64,000 nt of DNA from an uncultured Opitutales bacterium (GCA_944389315.1 CALXLX010000012.1:21925-85924), one strand, 5' to 3'. Counted from the first letter of the stretch, positions 25,028 to 34,053 are shown. The notes: a model not told the origin generated them from the letters alone. Translations and numbers: made by a program.

Positions 25028-26251
25028 ATGAAAAGGTTAGCCGTTTTTATTTGCGCATATGCGTTTATTTGCGCCGGTTTCGGCTCGGAGATTGCCGGAT
25101 TGTGGGGTGAGGTTGAGAAGTTTGAGATTCCTCGCTATAAGGTGGAGAAGAAGGGCGAGGTAGACGAGATTATCTTCGAGGGGCCTCCCTACAAAGGCGC
25201 GCCGACGGAGGTCTTTGCGTATTACAGCAATCCCTCCATGGTTGGCGCGGGCGCGGCGAAGGGGAAATATCCGGCTATTCTATGCATACACGGCGGGGGC
25301 GGAACCGCCTACGACGAATGGGTGAAAATCTGGGCCAGACGCGGGTACGCGGCCATGGCCATAGATTGGGACGGCTGCCGGCCCGACTCAAAGTTTCCCA
25401 TGCCGGAGCGCGGCAAGAAGAAGACGCGCCTCGAGCACGGCGGGCCTGAGAAAACCTACGAGAATATAGCCCTGAAGGAGGGCATGGACATAAGGGATTC
25501 ATGGTCGTACCAATCGGTGGCGCAGATAGCCAGGGCGCACTCGCTTCTGCGCTCCTTCGAGGAAGTGGACGAGTCCAAAACGGCAATTACGGGCATAAGC
25601 TGGGGAGGCTTTTTGACATGCCTGGTTGTGGGGGTGGACGGCCGCTTTTCCGCGGCGGTTCCCGTGTACGGTTGCGGCTTCGTGTGCGATTCGGATTTAT
25701 GGCGCGGCAATTTCGAGGGCGTTATGGACGCAAAACACCTCGAGATATGGAAGGATAATTTCGACCCGTCAAACGGGCTGGCAAAGACGGATGTGCCTAT
25801 GCTCTTTGTAAACGGCACGTCAGATCCGTGGTATGAGCCTGAAATTTGGAGCAGGTCCGTATCCTTGGTCAAGGATGCCCAGGTTAAAATAATAAAGGAT
25901 TTTCCCCATTCGCACGCGCCGTCGTGGGGCGTGGAGGAGATTCAAGTATTCATAGAAAGCTGTTTTGGCAAACAGAAGCCGCTGCCGATTTTTGCGTCGG
26001 TGGGTCTCGATGGGGGGAGTGTCTCGGCAAAGATAGTTTCGGCGGAGGGCATTATTTCCGCCAGGCTTTTTTATACGGACAGCCCCATATCTTCTCCGCG
26101 CGGGGCAAAGTGGCGGAGCGTTCCCATGAATCCGTCTGCGGACGGCTCCTTTAGGGCGGAGCTGCCGCAGAACGCGCGCACCTTCTACATAGAGGCTGAG
26201 GATTCCCGCTCGTTTAAAACTACGTCTAATTTTCTATGCGTGCAAAAATGA
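25028..26251 (+). CDS. Exported alpha/beta-hydrolase, acetylxylan-esterase-like
   Basis: The 407-residue product begins with a signal peptide (MKRLAVFICAYAFICAGFG). ILCIHGGGGTAYDEW is the oxyanion region, GISWGG the nucleophile elbow, NGTSDPWYEP the acid and FPHSHAP the histidine. The order fits the dienelactone hydrolase/acetylxylan esterase group. A beta-sandwich-like C-terminal part of about 100 residues follows. It probably deacylates plant or host polysaccharides in the periplasm or outside. It is divergent from nadE and stops just before a tRNA promoter. Confidence 0.8.
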   Translation: MKRLAVFICAYAFICAGFGSEIAGLWGEVEKFEIPRYKVEKKGEVDEIIFEGPPYKGAPTEVFAYYSNPSMVGAGAAKGKYPAILCIHGGGGTAYDEWVKIWARRGYAAMAIDWDGCRPDSKFPMPERGKKKTRLEHGGPEKTYENIALKEGMDIRDSWSYQSVAQIARAHSLLRSFEEVDESKTAITGISWGGFLTCLVVGVDGRFSAAVPVYGCGFVCDSDLWRGNFEGVMDAKHLEIWKDNFDPSNGLAKTDVPMLFVNGTSDPWYEPEIWSRSVSLVKDAQVKIIKDFPHSHAPSWGVEEIQVFIESCFGKQKPLPIFASVGLDGGSVSAKIVSAEGIISARLFYTDSPISSPRGAKWRSVPMNPSADGSFRAELPQNARTFYIEAEDSRSFKTTSNFLCVQK

Positions 26252-26253
26252 AC

Positions 26254-26281
26254 TTGACTATATTTCGCCTAAGGGTAGATT
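26254..26281 (+). promoter_or_regulatory. Promoter of the CAU-anticodon tRNA
   Basis: TTGACT (26254-26259) and TAGATT (26276-26281) with 16 bases between. The predicted start lies about 12 bases before the tRNA. Confidence 0.6.
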
Positions 26282-26300
26282 GCATGATCTTTAAAAGTAA

Positions 26301-26375
<75 letters not shown>

Positions 26376-26380
26376 CCTTT

Positions 26381-26424
26381 AAAAGCCCGCAAGCCGCGCA
26401 TTTAAGCGCCTTGCGGGCTTTTTT
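26381..26424 (+). terminator. Terminator after the CAU tRNA
   Basis: AAAAGCCCGCAAG pairs perfectly with CTTGCGGGCTTTT across a 16-base loop, followed by more T. Confidence 0.9.
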
Positions 26425-26510
26425 ATGTTTTGTTTTATGCTCAACAAAAGTGCATATGCGGCAAGTTTCCTTAAACTGCTGCCCTATAGGGGCTTCGGCT
26501 GATGCCATAG

Positions 26511-26558
26511 TTGACCCAAAATGTTTGACTTGTATAGAAGTCTTCGTTTGTCTATAAA
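26511..26558 (+). promoter_or_regulatory. Two overlapping promoter candidates for the six-hairpin glycosidase gene
   Basis: First candidate: TTGACC (26511) and TATAGA (26533), spacer 16. Second: TTGTAT (26530) and TATAAA (26553), spacer 17. Both face the gene starting at 26636 and leave a leader of roughly 70-90 bases. Confidence 0.45.
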
Positions 26559-26635
26559 TCCGCCAAGCAGGGAGGTTGTTTTACCTTTGAGTTTGCGGGT
26601 GTTTGTTTTTTAGGGATTAAGACGGGGTATTTTTT

Positions 26636-28810
26636 ATGGGTAGAATGAGATTTATTGGGCTAAAATTTCTATGCGCGGTTGCATGTTTTCTTGCGGGAGC
26701 AAATTTTGCCCTGTCTGCCGGATCTAATACAATAGACAGGCGGGCGGTAGTCGAGAGGCACAATCCGTCCTTTAGCCAGATTAGAAAGGAGTCTCCCTCG
26801 CAAGTGGGCAACGGGGAGTTTGCGTTCTCCTTCGACATAACGGGGTTGCAGACCTTTATTCCCTTCAACACCCTGGCGCACTGGGCGTGGCATTCTGAGC
26901 CGCTGCCCGATGGGGTCAAAGAATCCGACTTCAAAGGGCTTAAGATAAAGGCGTTCGGCAAGACGAGGGTATATCCGTCGGACTTGGCCTCCGCAAAAAA
27001 AGCCGTTGAGAAGTATCCCGAGGCATTCCCAGATGCGGAATTTTCCGACAAGGAAAAACTCGCCGCAAAATGGCTTAAGGAAAATCCGCACGCCCTGAAT
27101 CTGGGGCGCATAGGCTTTGTGTTTGTCTCCGACAGCGGCAAAACTGCGGAGCTTTCCGACATATCCAACGCCCGCCAGACATTGCGGCTCTTCGACGGAT
27201 ACGCCGAGAGCGTTTTCGACGTCTTCGGCCAAACCGTCAAGACCCGCACCTTCGCCCATCCCTCGCGCGACGCGCTGTGCGTGAACGTCGACAGCCCCCT
27301 GATAAAAAGCGGGCGCTTGAAAATTTTTGTGGAGTTTCCCTACGGTGACTCGCGCGACAGGGCATTTTTTGTCGGAGACTGGAACTCCCCTGGGAAGCAC
27401 AAGTCCCTCCTGGAGGAGAACAAATTTTCCGCGGAAGGCGGAACCGCCCTTGTGCGCCGCATATTGGATTGCGACTCTTATTTCGCCAGGATTTCCTGGA
27501 GCGGCAAAGCCTCTTTTGAGGCCGATAAAGACAATTCGCACAGGTTTTACATCGTTCCTTCAGGGGACAAGTTGGATTTTATCTGCGAGTTTTCAAAGCT
27601 CCCCCCCGCCGCGGATTTGGAGACTGGGTCCGCCTTCGCGGAAAATGTGCGCATGTGGAACTCGTATTGGCAGTCAGGGGCGGCGTTGGATTTTGGAGGA
27701 ACCGAAGACCCGAGGGCTTTCGAGCTGGAGCGGCGCATAATACTTTCTTTGTATCTTATGCGGGTGCAGGAGTGCGGCTCTTTGCCCCCGCAGGAAAGCG
27801 GGCTTCTGAGCAACAGCTGGCACGGGAAATTCCACTATGAGATGATATTCTGGCATGCGGCGCATTTTGGCGCATGGGGCAGAAGGCATCTTGCCGATAG
27901 GCAACTTGGGGTATATTTCAAGGCTTTGGAGGGCGCCAAGAAGCGCGCGGCGGAGCAGGGATATTCGGGCGCAAGATGGTTTAAGTGCTCCGGAGACACT
28001 CTCGCCGAATGGCCGCATATCATACACGCAACCCTGATATGGCAGCAGCCGCACCCGATATGGTTTGCGCGGCAGGCCTATATGCTAAACCCCTCGCGGG
28101 AAGTTCTTGAAAAATACTCCGAGATAGTTTTCCAGACTGCCGATTTTATGGCCTCCTTTGCGCGGAAGGACGAATCTGGCAGATACAATCTCGACTATCC
28201 CATAACCGTAGTTTCTGAAAATTGCGATCTTCTGTCTACCCGCAATCCCGCCTTTGAGCTCGGCTACTGGAGATACGGCCTGCGTGCGGCATTGGAGTGG
28301 CGCTCCCTTATGGGGCTACCTGAGAACCCCAAGTGGAGGGAGGTCTTGGACAACCTTGCGCCTATTCCCGTTGAGGAAGGCGTATATGTCACGTACGAGG
28401 GCATTCCCGACATGTGGACAAAGATGAATTTTGAGCACCCCGCGCTCTCGGGGATTTACGGCGTGCTTCCTGGAGACGGCGTTGACAGGGAGGTCTTTGC
28501 CCGAACTCTCGGCAAGATTTTGCAAGAATGGAATTTCGACAGGGTTTGGGGGTGGGACTTCCCCATGCTGGCCATGGCTTGTTCGCGCCTCGGCTGGAGG
28601 GATAAATCCATAGACATGCTCCTCCACCCGAGCAAAAATTTCATGTTTGACGAGCACGGCATAGCCACGGGAGGGCCCTGTCCGTATTTCCCCTCCAACG
28701 GCGGTTTGCTTTTGGCTGTGGCGTATATGGCTGCCAACGGAGACTCTCCCAATGGGCTGTTCCCCGAGAGCTGGCGCGTAAAGAGGGAAGGCTTTCCGAA
28801 ATTCGAGTAA
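26636..28810 (+). CDS. Exported six-hairpin glycosidase, GH65/GH95-like
   Basis: The 724-residue product has a signal peptide ending near ANFALSAG. After an N-terminal beta-sandwich-like part (about 30-330) comes an (alpha/alpha)6 barrel with WHGKFHYEMIFWHAAHF near residue 395, the substrate-loop pattern of GH65-type and related clan enzymes. YPITVVSENCD near residue 525 resembles the SPEN motif around the general acid of GH95. PCPYFPSNGGLLLA near the end closes the barrel. The exact family and substrate (an alpha-glucoside, galactoside or fucoside) cannot be fixed. It is a single-gene unit with its own promoter. Confidence 0.75.
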   Translation: MGRMRFIGLKFLCAVACFLAGANFALSAGSNTIDRRAVVERHNPSFSQIRKESPSQVGNGEFAFSFDITGLQTFIPFNTLAHWAWHSEPLPDGVKESDFKGLKIKAFGKTRVYPSDLASAKKAVEKYPEAFPDAEFSDKEKLAAKWLKENPHALNLGRIGFVFVSDSGKTAELSDISNARQTLRLFDGYAESVFDVFGQTVKTRTFAHPSRDALCVNVDSPLIKSGRLKIFVEFPYGDSRDRAFFVGDWNSPGKHKSLLEENKFSAEGGTALVRRILDCDSYFARISWSGKASFEADKDNSHRFYIVPSGDKLDFICEFSKLPPAADLETGSAFAENVRMWNSYWQSGAALDFGGTEDPRAFELERRIILSLYLMRVQECGSLPPQESGLLSNSWHGKFHYEMIFWHAAHFGAWGRRHLADRQLGVYFKALEGAKKRAAEQGYSGARWFKCSGDTLAEWPHIIHATLIWQQPHPIWFARQAYMLNPSREVLEKYSEIVFQTADFMASFARKDESGRYNLDYPITVVSENCDLLSTRNPAFELGYWRYGLRAALEWRSLMGLPENPKWREVLDNLAPIPVEEGVYVTYEGIPDMWTKMNFEHPALSGIYGVLPGDGVDREVFARTLGKILQEWNFDRVWGWDFPMLAMACSRLGWRDKSIDMLLHPSKNFMFDEHGIATGGPCPYFPSNGGLLLAVAYMAANGDSPNGLFPESWRVKREGFPKFE

Positions 28811-29037
28811 ACCCGCCTTTGGAAGGAGCGCAATGTAAAGATCTTGCCTTTTGCATAAACGTATGGTCTCCGATGTTTTTTTGGGGAGCGCGCCTTGCCG
28901 CGGCCATGCCTCTTGCTTTGTGTTGCAAGGTTGTAGGAGCCTTTCCATTGAGGTTGACTTTTAGCATGACTTGCGTATTGTTTATACTTTGTAGAAAGGA
29001 ATTAGCGCCTTCTTGATGTTGGCGCTATGTTTTGTTT

Positions 29038-29364
29038 ATGAATGTAGTAAGAAGAATTACCGATACGGTTCTTTTTTTAAGTTTTTGCTTCCTTGCCGGA
29101 ACGGGGATAATGATGAAGTTTTCCTTTGTAAAAGGAATGGGTCCGCAGAGCGTGCTGGGTTTCGGAAAGGGTTCTTGGGAGGTCTTCCATCTGTGGGTGG
29201 GGGTGCTCATGTTGGCGGCCGTGCTTGTGCATCTTTTTGTAAACAGGATTTGGATTTTCAAAGTAGCCGCGAAGGACAAGCCCTGGGCGGCGATAGCAGT
29301 CATTGCAATAGGCCTTTTCCTTGTTGCGCTCCTTGCGCTTTCGCCCACGGTCGTGGCAAAGTAG
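29038..29364 (+). CDS. DUF4405-like small membrane protein
   Basis: The 108-residue product has three hydrophobic segments. HLWVGVLMLAAVLVHLFVN, with two histidines set in helices, is the pattern of the DUF4405 family, which resembles di-haem cytochrome b-type membrane proteins. ATG 29038 was preferred; a TTG six bases upstream is also in frame. No partner redox gene adjoins it. Function is unknown; haem binding is an inference. Confidence 0.7.
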   Translation: MNVVRRITDTVLFLSFCFLAGTGIMMKFSFVKGMGPQSVLGFGKGSWEVFHLWVGVLMLAAVLVHLFVNRIWIFKVAAKDKPWAAIAVIAIGLFLVALLALSPTVVAK

Positions 29365-29425
29365 CAGGGCTTTTTATTCTTTTTATTGTTGCGCCACGAT
29401 GCGCGCGGCGCGATAATATGGGGAT

Positions 29426-30856
29426 ATGAAAACCTCTTTGCTCCATTCGGCCGTTATATTGTTGTTTACAACATTGGTTTCGTCGGCCCTGCCGCCCGAA
29501 GGCAAGAACTGGAAGCTCGTCTGGCAGGACGACTTCAACTATTCCGACGCCGACTTGGACAAGGAGTGGATATCCCAGAACAGCTCGTCCACGCATGTCG
29601 CCTGCAGCCGCTGGCGCGAGAACGCCGTTGTGAAGGACGGCGTCCTGAGCCTTGTAAACAAGAAGGAAAGGCGCGGCGACAACGACTGGACCAGCGGCAG
29701 CATCTGGACGAAAAAACTTTTCAAATACGGGTATTTTGAATGCCGCTATAAATACGCCAAGCACCCCGCCACGAACAATTCTTTCTGGCTCATGACGCAG
29801 TGGTGGCAGAAAAAGTCTATAAAAGAGGGAAAGGCGTTTGAAATAGACATAAACGAGGGGTGGTATCCGGACATATTCCGCGCGACGATACACAACTGGT
29901 CCGACTTGCGCAAGAAGAGGGACAGGTTCGGCACTCCGGACCACTACTTCAGCACGAGGACATACTGCCTGTCTCCCGACAACGGCTCTCCGTGGCATTC
30001 GATAGAGCTTGAAAAGCCCGTCAAGACGAGCCGCATAAGATTTTCATCGCCCCATGGGGGCAGGTTCCATCTGCGCGAGATACGCGCGTGGCAGGAGAGC
30101 GATTTGGGCTATCCAGACATACGTACCGGCGGGATACCTCCGAGCCTTTCCAATTTGAAAAACTACGCGCAAGACGCGAAAATCGTCGCCACAAGCCCCC
30201 TTAATGAGAATTTTCCCAAATATCCGCCAAGCAATGTCATAGATGGTAAGATATCCACTTCTTGGATAACTTCTGTCGACGGGGAGAAGTTCATAGAGTT
30301 GGATTTCGGCCAGGAGCGCGAAATAGGCTGCGTCCAGTTCCTGACGGGGTGGGAGGCCGCGGTGGATTCCGACAAGAATGTAATCTTCGACAGGGCAAAG
30401 CTTTTGCGGTCCATAGGTAAGAACAAGGACGCCGAGCTTGTCGAGAAGCGTGAAAAGGAGGGCACGGACCATTCATACGTATCCTACATATACGACTATA
30501 AGATTGAGTATTGGGACGGCGCAAAGTGGGTGGAGCTCGCCTCCGAAAACGAAGGTAAATACGCCGCGGTGGATTTGGCCGCCGACTATTACGTCTACGG
30601 CCTGGAATGGAACGAGAACGAGATAATCTTTTATTTCAACAACGTTCCGTACCGGCGCATAAAGAACGAGTTTTGCCACCACGAGACTCCGATATGGCTG
30701 AGCCTTGCAATACTTTGGACTCTTGCCCCGCTGGACGATAGCCTTCATCTTACCCATATGGACGTCGATTACGTCAAGGTCTGGCAGGACGCCGACGACA
30801 AGAAATCCTTCATGCGGGACAGAACCCCCGACGAGCTGAAAGTCTCCTACAAATAA
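29426..30856 (+). CDS. Exported GH16 glycoside hydrolase with nested discoidin-like (F5/8 type C) insertion
   Basis: The 476-residue product has a signal peptide (to about residue 21) and a GH16 jelly roll split in two. The first part (25-177) has WQDDFNY, KYGYFECRYKY and the catalytic FEIDINEG, with E139, D141 and E144 matching ExDxxE. The second part (386-455) has YVYGLEWNENEIIFYFNNV and MDVDYVKVW. Between them lie about 210 residues resembling a discoidin domain: PSNVIDGKISTSW, FIELDFGQEREIGCVQF and YKIEYWDGAKWVEL, plus HSIELEKPVKTSRIRF and LREIRAW, which come first. The target is probably a beta-1,3/1,4-glucan or galactan. Confidence 0.85.
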   Translation: MKTSLLHSAVILLFTTLVSSALPPEGKNWKLVWQDDFNYSDADLDKEWISQNSSSTHVACSRWRENAVVKDGVLSLVNKKERRGDNDWTSGSIWTKKLFKYGYFECRYKYAKHPATNNSFWLMTQWWQKKSIKEGKAFEIDINEGWYPDIFRATIHNWSDLRKKRDRFGTPDHYFSTRTYCLSPDNGSPWHSIELEKPVKTSRIRFSSPHGGRFHLREIRAWQESDLGYPDIRTGGIPPSLSNLKNYAQDAKIVATSPLNENFPKYPPSNVIDGKISTSWITSVDGEKFIELDFGQEREIGCVQFLTGWEAAVDSDKNVIFDRAKLLRSIGKNKDAELVEKREKEGTDHSYVSYIYDYKIEYWDGAKWVELASENEGKYAAVDLAADYYVYGLEWNENEIIFYFNNVPYRRIKNEFCHHETPIWLSLAILWTLAPLDDSLHLTHMDVDYVKVWQDADDKKSFMRDRTPDELKVSYK

Positions 30857-30879
30857 AGGCGCCCATGCGCAGTTTTTCC

Positions 30880-30912
30880 GCCGCGGGTCTAAGCCAGATC
30901 CCGCGGCTTTTT
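30880..30912 (+). terminator. Terminator of the GH16 gene
   Basis: GCCGCGGG pairs with CCCGCGGC and is followed by TTTTT, 24 bases after the stop. Confidence 0.85.
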
Positions 30913-30941
30913 CATGCCGGCTTTTGGAGCTATTTTTTTCG

Positions 30942-30976
30942 GCGCAAAAAATGCCCGAATCCGGAAAGATTCGGGC
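30942..30976 (-). terminator. Terminator of tRNA-Lys
   Basis: On the minus strand GCCCGAATC-TTTCCG-GATTCGGGC is followed by ATTTTTTG, shortly after the tRNA-Lys 3' end. Confidence 0.88.
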
Positions 30977-30989
30977 AGGATAAAAGCTA

Positions 30990-31061
30990 TAGATCGCCGG
31001 AGATTCGAACTCCGAACCAATTGCTTAAAAGGCAACTGCTCTACCATTGAGCTAGCGATCC
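30990..31061 (-). tRNA. tRNA-Lys (anticodon UUU), CCA not encoded
   Basis: On the minus strand the acceptor GGATCGC pairs with GCGATCT (G-U at the first pair), D-stem GCTC/GAGC, anticodon loop CTTTTAA, T-arm CGGAG-TTCGAAT-CTCCG. The bases after the discriminator A are not CCA. Confidence 0.93.
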
Positions 31062-31157
31062 ATAAAAGTAAAGACAGAAAAGCTATTGCGCCGCAGTCAG
31101 ATTGCAAGCTTTTTTTATCGACTTTAACCCCCTATGCGTCTGCGCCCACCATACGGT

Positions 31158-31661
31158 TTAGAAAAGGGCCAATATGTTTAGAATAACCCAGACTACAAGC
31201 GCGGCGGCCACGTCGTCCATAACGCAGCCGAGGCCGCCCTCGAGATTCTGGATTTTCTTTATGCCCATGGGCTTGTAAATGTCGAATATCCTGAACAACG
31301 CAAAGCCCAGAAAACCAGTCCATACCGTGGTGTTTGAGGAGTCCAGAAAGGGCAGGGGCAGAAAGCAAAGCTGCATTGCGGCAAACTCGTCGAGAACTAT
31401 GCAGCCGGGGTCCCTGCGCTTTAGAACCCTTTCCGCCTCGTCGCATACGCCGACGGCAAAATATACAAGCGCCCCCGCAAAGAGCAAATAGGCCTCGAGG
31501 GGGAGAAACCTGAAGAAAAACAGATAGAAAAACAGCCCCAGAAGGCTGCCGAAGGTTCCGGGAGCCTTCAAAGAGCCGGTTATGCCGAGTGTCGCAAGGC
31601 CGACCGCCGTCTTAGGGGCGAGCTTCCTTGCCCAAGGATAATATTTGCAGGCAAGAGACAT
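31158..31661 (-). CDS. pgpA: Phosphatidylglycerophosphatase A
   Basis: The 167-residue membrane protein removes phosphate from phosphatidylglycerophosphate. KAPGTFGSLLG near residue 33, the metal-binding DPGCIVLDEFAA and the C-terminal GGLGCVMDDVAAAL are PgpA signatures. It starts nine bases after pgsA stops, so the two consecutive steps of phosphatidylglycerol synthesis form one operon. Confidence 0.92.
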   Translation of the reverse strand: MSLACKYYPWARKLAPKTAVGLATLGITGSLKAPGTFGSLLGLFFYLFFFRFLPLEAYLLFAGALVYFAVGVCDEAERVLKRRDPGCIVLDEFAAMQLCFLPLPFLDSSNTTVWTGFLGFALFRIFDIYKPMGIKKIQNLEGGLGCVMDDVAAALVVWVILNILALF

Positions 31662-31670
31662 ATTTTTTCC

Positions 31671-32252
31671 TTACGCTTTTAAAAGGTACCCGTAGCGGAA
31701 AGCATAGCTTATCCCCGACCATGTCGAAAGCACGGTGGCTATCGCAAGAGAGCCTATGCCCGTGTAGAACGCGAAATAATACATGGGCTCAAAACCGCTC
31801 CAGTCGAGCTCTACGGCCCTCGCGCAGATTATCGCGCCTATGGAGTACATCTGCAAGGCCGCCTTGTATTTGCCCATCTTTTCGGCGGCCAGCACCGTGC
31901 CCGTTCCGGCGGCGAGCATTCTTATGCCGCTTACGAAAAATTCCCTTGTCACGCAGATTAACGCGCAGTACATGGCAAATATCTGCCAGTCCTTGTAGAG
32001 GTTGAGTCCAAGCAGTATCAGAAACAGCCCTATGACCATAATCTTGTCGGACAGGGCGTCCATAAATTTGCCGAATACGGTAACTATGTTGTTCTTCCGG
32101 GCGATGTAGCCGTCAAGCCAATCCGTCGCGCCCGCAGTCACGAAGAAAAAGAAAGTGAAAGTCGGCAGCCCTGCAGGGTCGAAGCAAAGCAGCACCGCCG
32201 TCACCAGGCTCATGATGGTTCTCAGTACCGTAAGCAGATTCGGAAAATTCAT
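31671..32252 (-). CDS. pgsA: CDP-diacylglycerol-glycerol-3-phosphate 3-phosphatidyltransferase
   Basis: The 193-residue membrane enzyme makes phosphatidylglycerophosphate. The CDP-alcohol phosphatidyltransferase motif is seen as DWLDGYIAR...GKFMDALSDK, with the four conserved Asp and the Gly. ATG 32252 gives the usual MNFPNLLTVLR start; the frame is open ten codons further upstream. It is followed by pgpA and divergent from coaD. Confidence 0.94.
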   Translation of the reverse strand: MNFPNLLTVLRTIMSLVTAVLLCFDPAGLPTFTFFFFVTAGATDWLDGYIARKNNIVTVFGKFMDALSDKIMVIGLFLILLGLNLYKDWQIFAMYCALICVTREFFVSGIRMLAAGTGTVLAAEKMGKYKAALQMYSIGAIICARAVELDWSGFEPMYYFAFYTGIGSLAIATVLSTWSGISYAFRYGYLLKA

Positions 32253-32323
32253 CTGTGCAAAAAATGATTGCCTATATTCCACTTTTATTAAGACTTAAAC
32301 GCAACATCTTTTTTTCAGCGAAA

Positions 32324-32806
32324 ATGAAAACGGCAATATACCCAGGCACCTTCGATCCGATAACACTCGGGCATCTCGACGTTCTTCGCCGCGCGGCCAA
32401 GATGTTCGATAGGGTGATTATTGCGGTGGCCTCGAACGACACCAAGACTCCGCTTTTTCCCGCGTCTCGCAGGGTGGAGCTTGTCAGGGAGAATATTGCC
32501 GACATGCCCAACGTCGAGGTTGCCGAGTCCAAGGCCCTTACGGTGGATTTCGCGCGCGAGCGCGGGGCCGTTGCCCTGATCAGGGGCCTGCGTGCCGTTT
32601 CGGACTTCGAGTACGAGTTTCAGCTCGCGCAGATGAACCGCCACATGTGCAGGGACATAGAGACCATATTTCTGATGCCCAGCAACCTTTATTTTTACAC
32701 GAGTTCTACGATGATAAAGCAGATAGCCTCCTATTGTCCGGAGCGCATAGCCGCTTTTGTGCCGCCAAACGTCTATGAGGCTTTGCGGGAGGCGTTTAAG
32801 AAGTAG
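32324..32806 (+). CDS. coaD: Phosphopantetheine adenylyltransferase
   Basis: The 160-residue enzyme makes dephospho-CoA. AIYPGTFDPITLGHLDVL is the T/HxGH nucleotidyltransferase motif, LIRGLRAVSDFEYE binds phosphopantetheine and YTSSTMIKQIA is the ISST-type ATP loop. ATG 32324 gives the family start; an in-frame GTG at 32255 would add an unlikely 23-residue leader. No strong ribosome binding site precedes it. Confidence 0.95.
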   Translation: MKTAIYPGTFDPITLGHLDVLRRAAKMFDRVIIAVASNDTKTPLFPASRRVELVRENIADMPNVEVAESKALTVDFARERGAVALIRGLRAVSDFEYEFQLAQMNRHMCRDIETIFLMPSNLYFYTSSTMIKQIASYCPERIAAFVPPNVYEALREAFKK

Positions 32807-32889
32807 CCGGCTGTTTTTCCTTAGGAGGCTGATATTTGTTTTTGCGGGAGGCGCTCCCGCGGAGTTTTTCACTTTTAATATGTTTTGCC

Positions 32890-34053
32890 ATGAGAGATTT
32901 TCCGGAATTTAAGCATATGGATTCTTGCGCCCGCGCGCTGGTTTCGCGCAGGCGCCTGCAGATGGGCTATCCCTTCAACCAGGACACCGATTTTGCCGAC
33001 TATTACAGGTGGCTTGTAGACACCGGGCTTGCGGACACCACGCTTATAAACGTGGGAGACCCCTACAAGAAAGATTGGGATATGCTCAATACAGACGAGT
33101 TTGAGCGCTCCTGCATAGATTTCTTCGCAAAGCATTTCGGGTTCGGCGAGGACAGGTGGGGGGTGATCTCCAACGGCGGGACGGACGGCAACATGCACGG
33201 GCTGTACTTCGGCCGCAAGAGCCTTCAGGCGCGCGTTCCGGACAAGCCCTGCGTCCTTTACGTCTCCGAGGAGGCGCACTATTCCATGCGCAAGCTCGGG
33301 GACATTTTGAATATGCCGACTTGCACTGTCGCCGCGCTTGAGGACGGTCGCATGGACGTAGACGATTTTGCCAGGAAGCTGGACCCCTCCAAGCCGGCCC
33401 TTGTGGGCATAGCCATAGGCGGCACCTTCAAGGCGGCCATTGACGACCAGGACGCCATAGACAGCGTCTTGAAAAGCTCGGGAGTGCCCGCCTATTACAG
33501 GCACTTGGACGTCGCCCTTTTCGGGGGCTATCTGCCTTTCCTTGACGATGAAAAAGCCAGGGGCATAGTTTCCGCTAAACTGCGCGGGTTTGACTCCATC
33601 GCCGTTTCAGGGCATAAATTTCTCTCGCTGAACGAGCCTGCGGGAGTATTCGTCTGCCGCAGGAGGGTTCTCGAGGATTTGCACTCCATTCCCGTGCCTT
33701 ACCTCAACGGGGTAATTCCCACAATCAGCTGCTCGAGAAGCGGTTTCGACGCGCTTAAGCTGTATTGGCGCATATGCTCCACCGGCGAGGAGGGTTTCAA
33801 GAAGGAGGCCGCCCACACCCTCAAGATGGCCGAACTTCTGCACGGCAAGCTTCTGGCCGCCGGGGTAGAGGCGTGGCGCAACCCCTATTCCACAACGGTA
33901 TTCTTCCGCCGCCCCAAGGACAGCCTCATACACAAGTATTGCATGGCCTGCGAGGGCTGCAGATATTTGGGGGAGCTGTCGCATGTTGTGGTCATGCAGT
34001 ATTTCGACGAGGAGCTTATTGACATGCTTGTAGGGGACCTGTCGGGCAGGTAA
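32890..34053 (+). CDS. PLP-dependent group II decarboxylase, histidine-decarboxylase-like
   Basis: From ATG 32890 the product has 387 residues, the length of bacterial PLP-type histidine decarboxylases. The arrangement of LQMGYPFNQ, GVISNGGTDGNMHGLYFGRK, SEEAHYSMRK, GTFKAAIDDQDAI and SGHKFLSLNEPAGVFV (Schiff-base Lys) matches that subgroup. VEAWRNPYSTTVFFRRP near the end also fits. A perfect AGGAGG sits seven bases before an in-frame TTG at 32836, which would add 18 residues not usual in the family; either start may be used. The substrate is not proven, and no amine/amino-acid antiporter gene adjoins it. Confidence 0.82.
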   Translation: MRDFPEFKHMDSCARALVSRRRLQMGYPFNQDTDFADYYRWLVDTGLADTTLINVGDPYKKDWDMLNTDEFERSCIDFFAKHFGFGEDRWGVISNGGTDGNMHGLYFGRKSLQARVPDKPCVLYVSEEAHYSMRKLGDILNMPTCTVAALEDGRMDVDDFARKLDPSKPALVGIAIGGTFKAAIDDQDAIDSVLKSSGVPAYYRHLDVALFGGYLPFLDDEKARGIVSAKLRGFDSIAVSGHKFLSLNEPAGVFVCRRRVLEDLHSIPVPYLNGVIPTISCSRSGFDALKLYWRICSTGEEGFKKEAAHTLKMAELLHGKLLAAGVEAWRNPYSTTVFFRRPKDSLIHKYCMACEGCRYLGELSHVVVMQYFDEELIDMLVGDLSGR

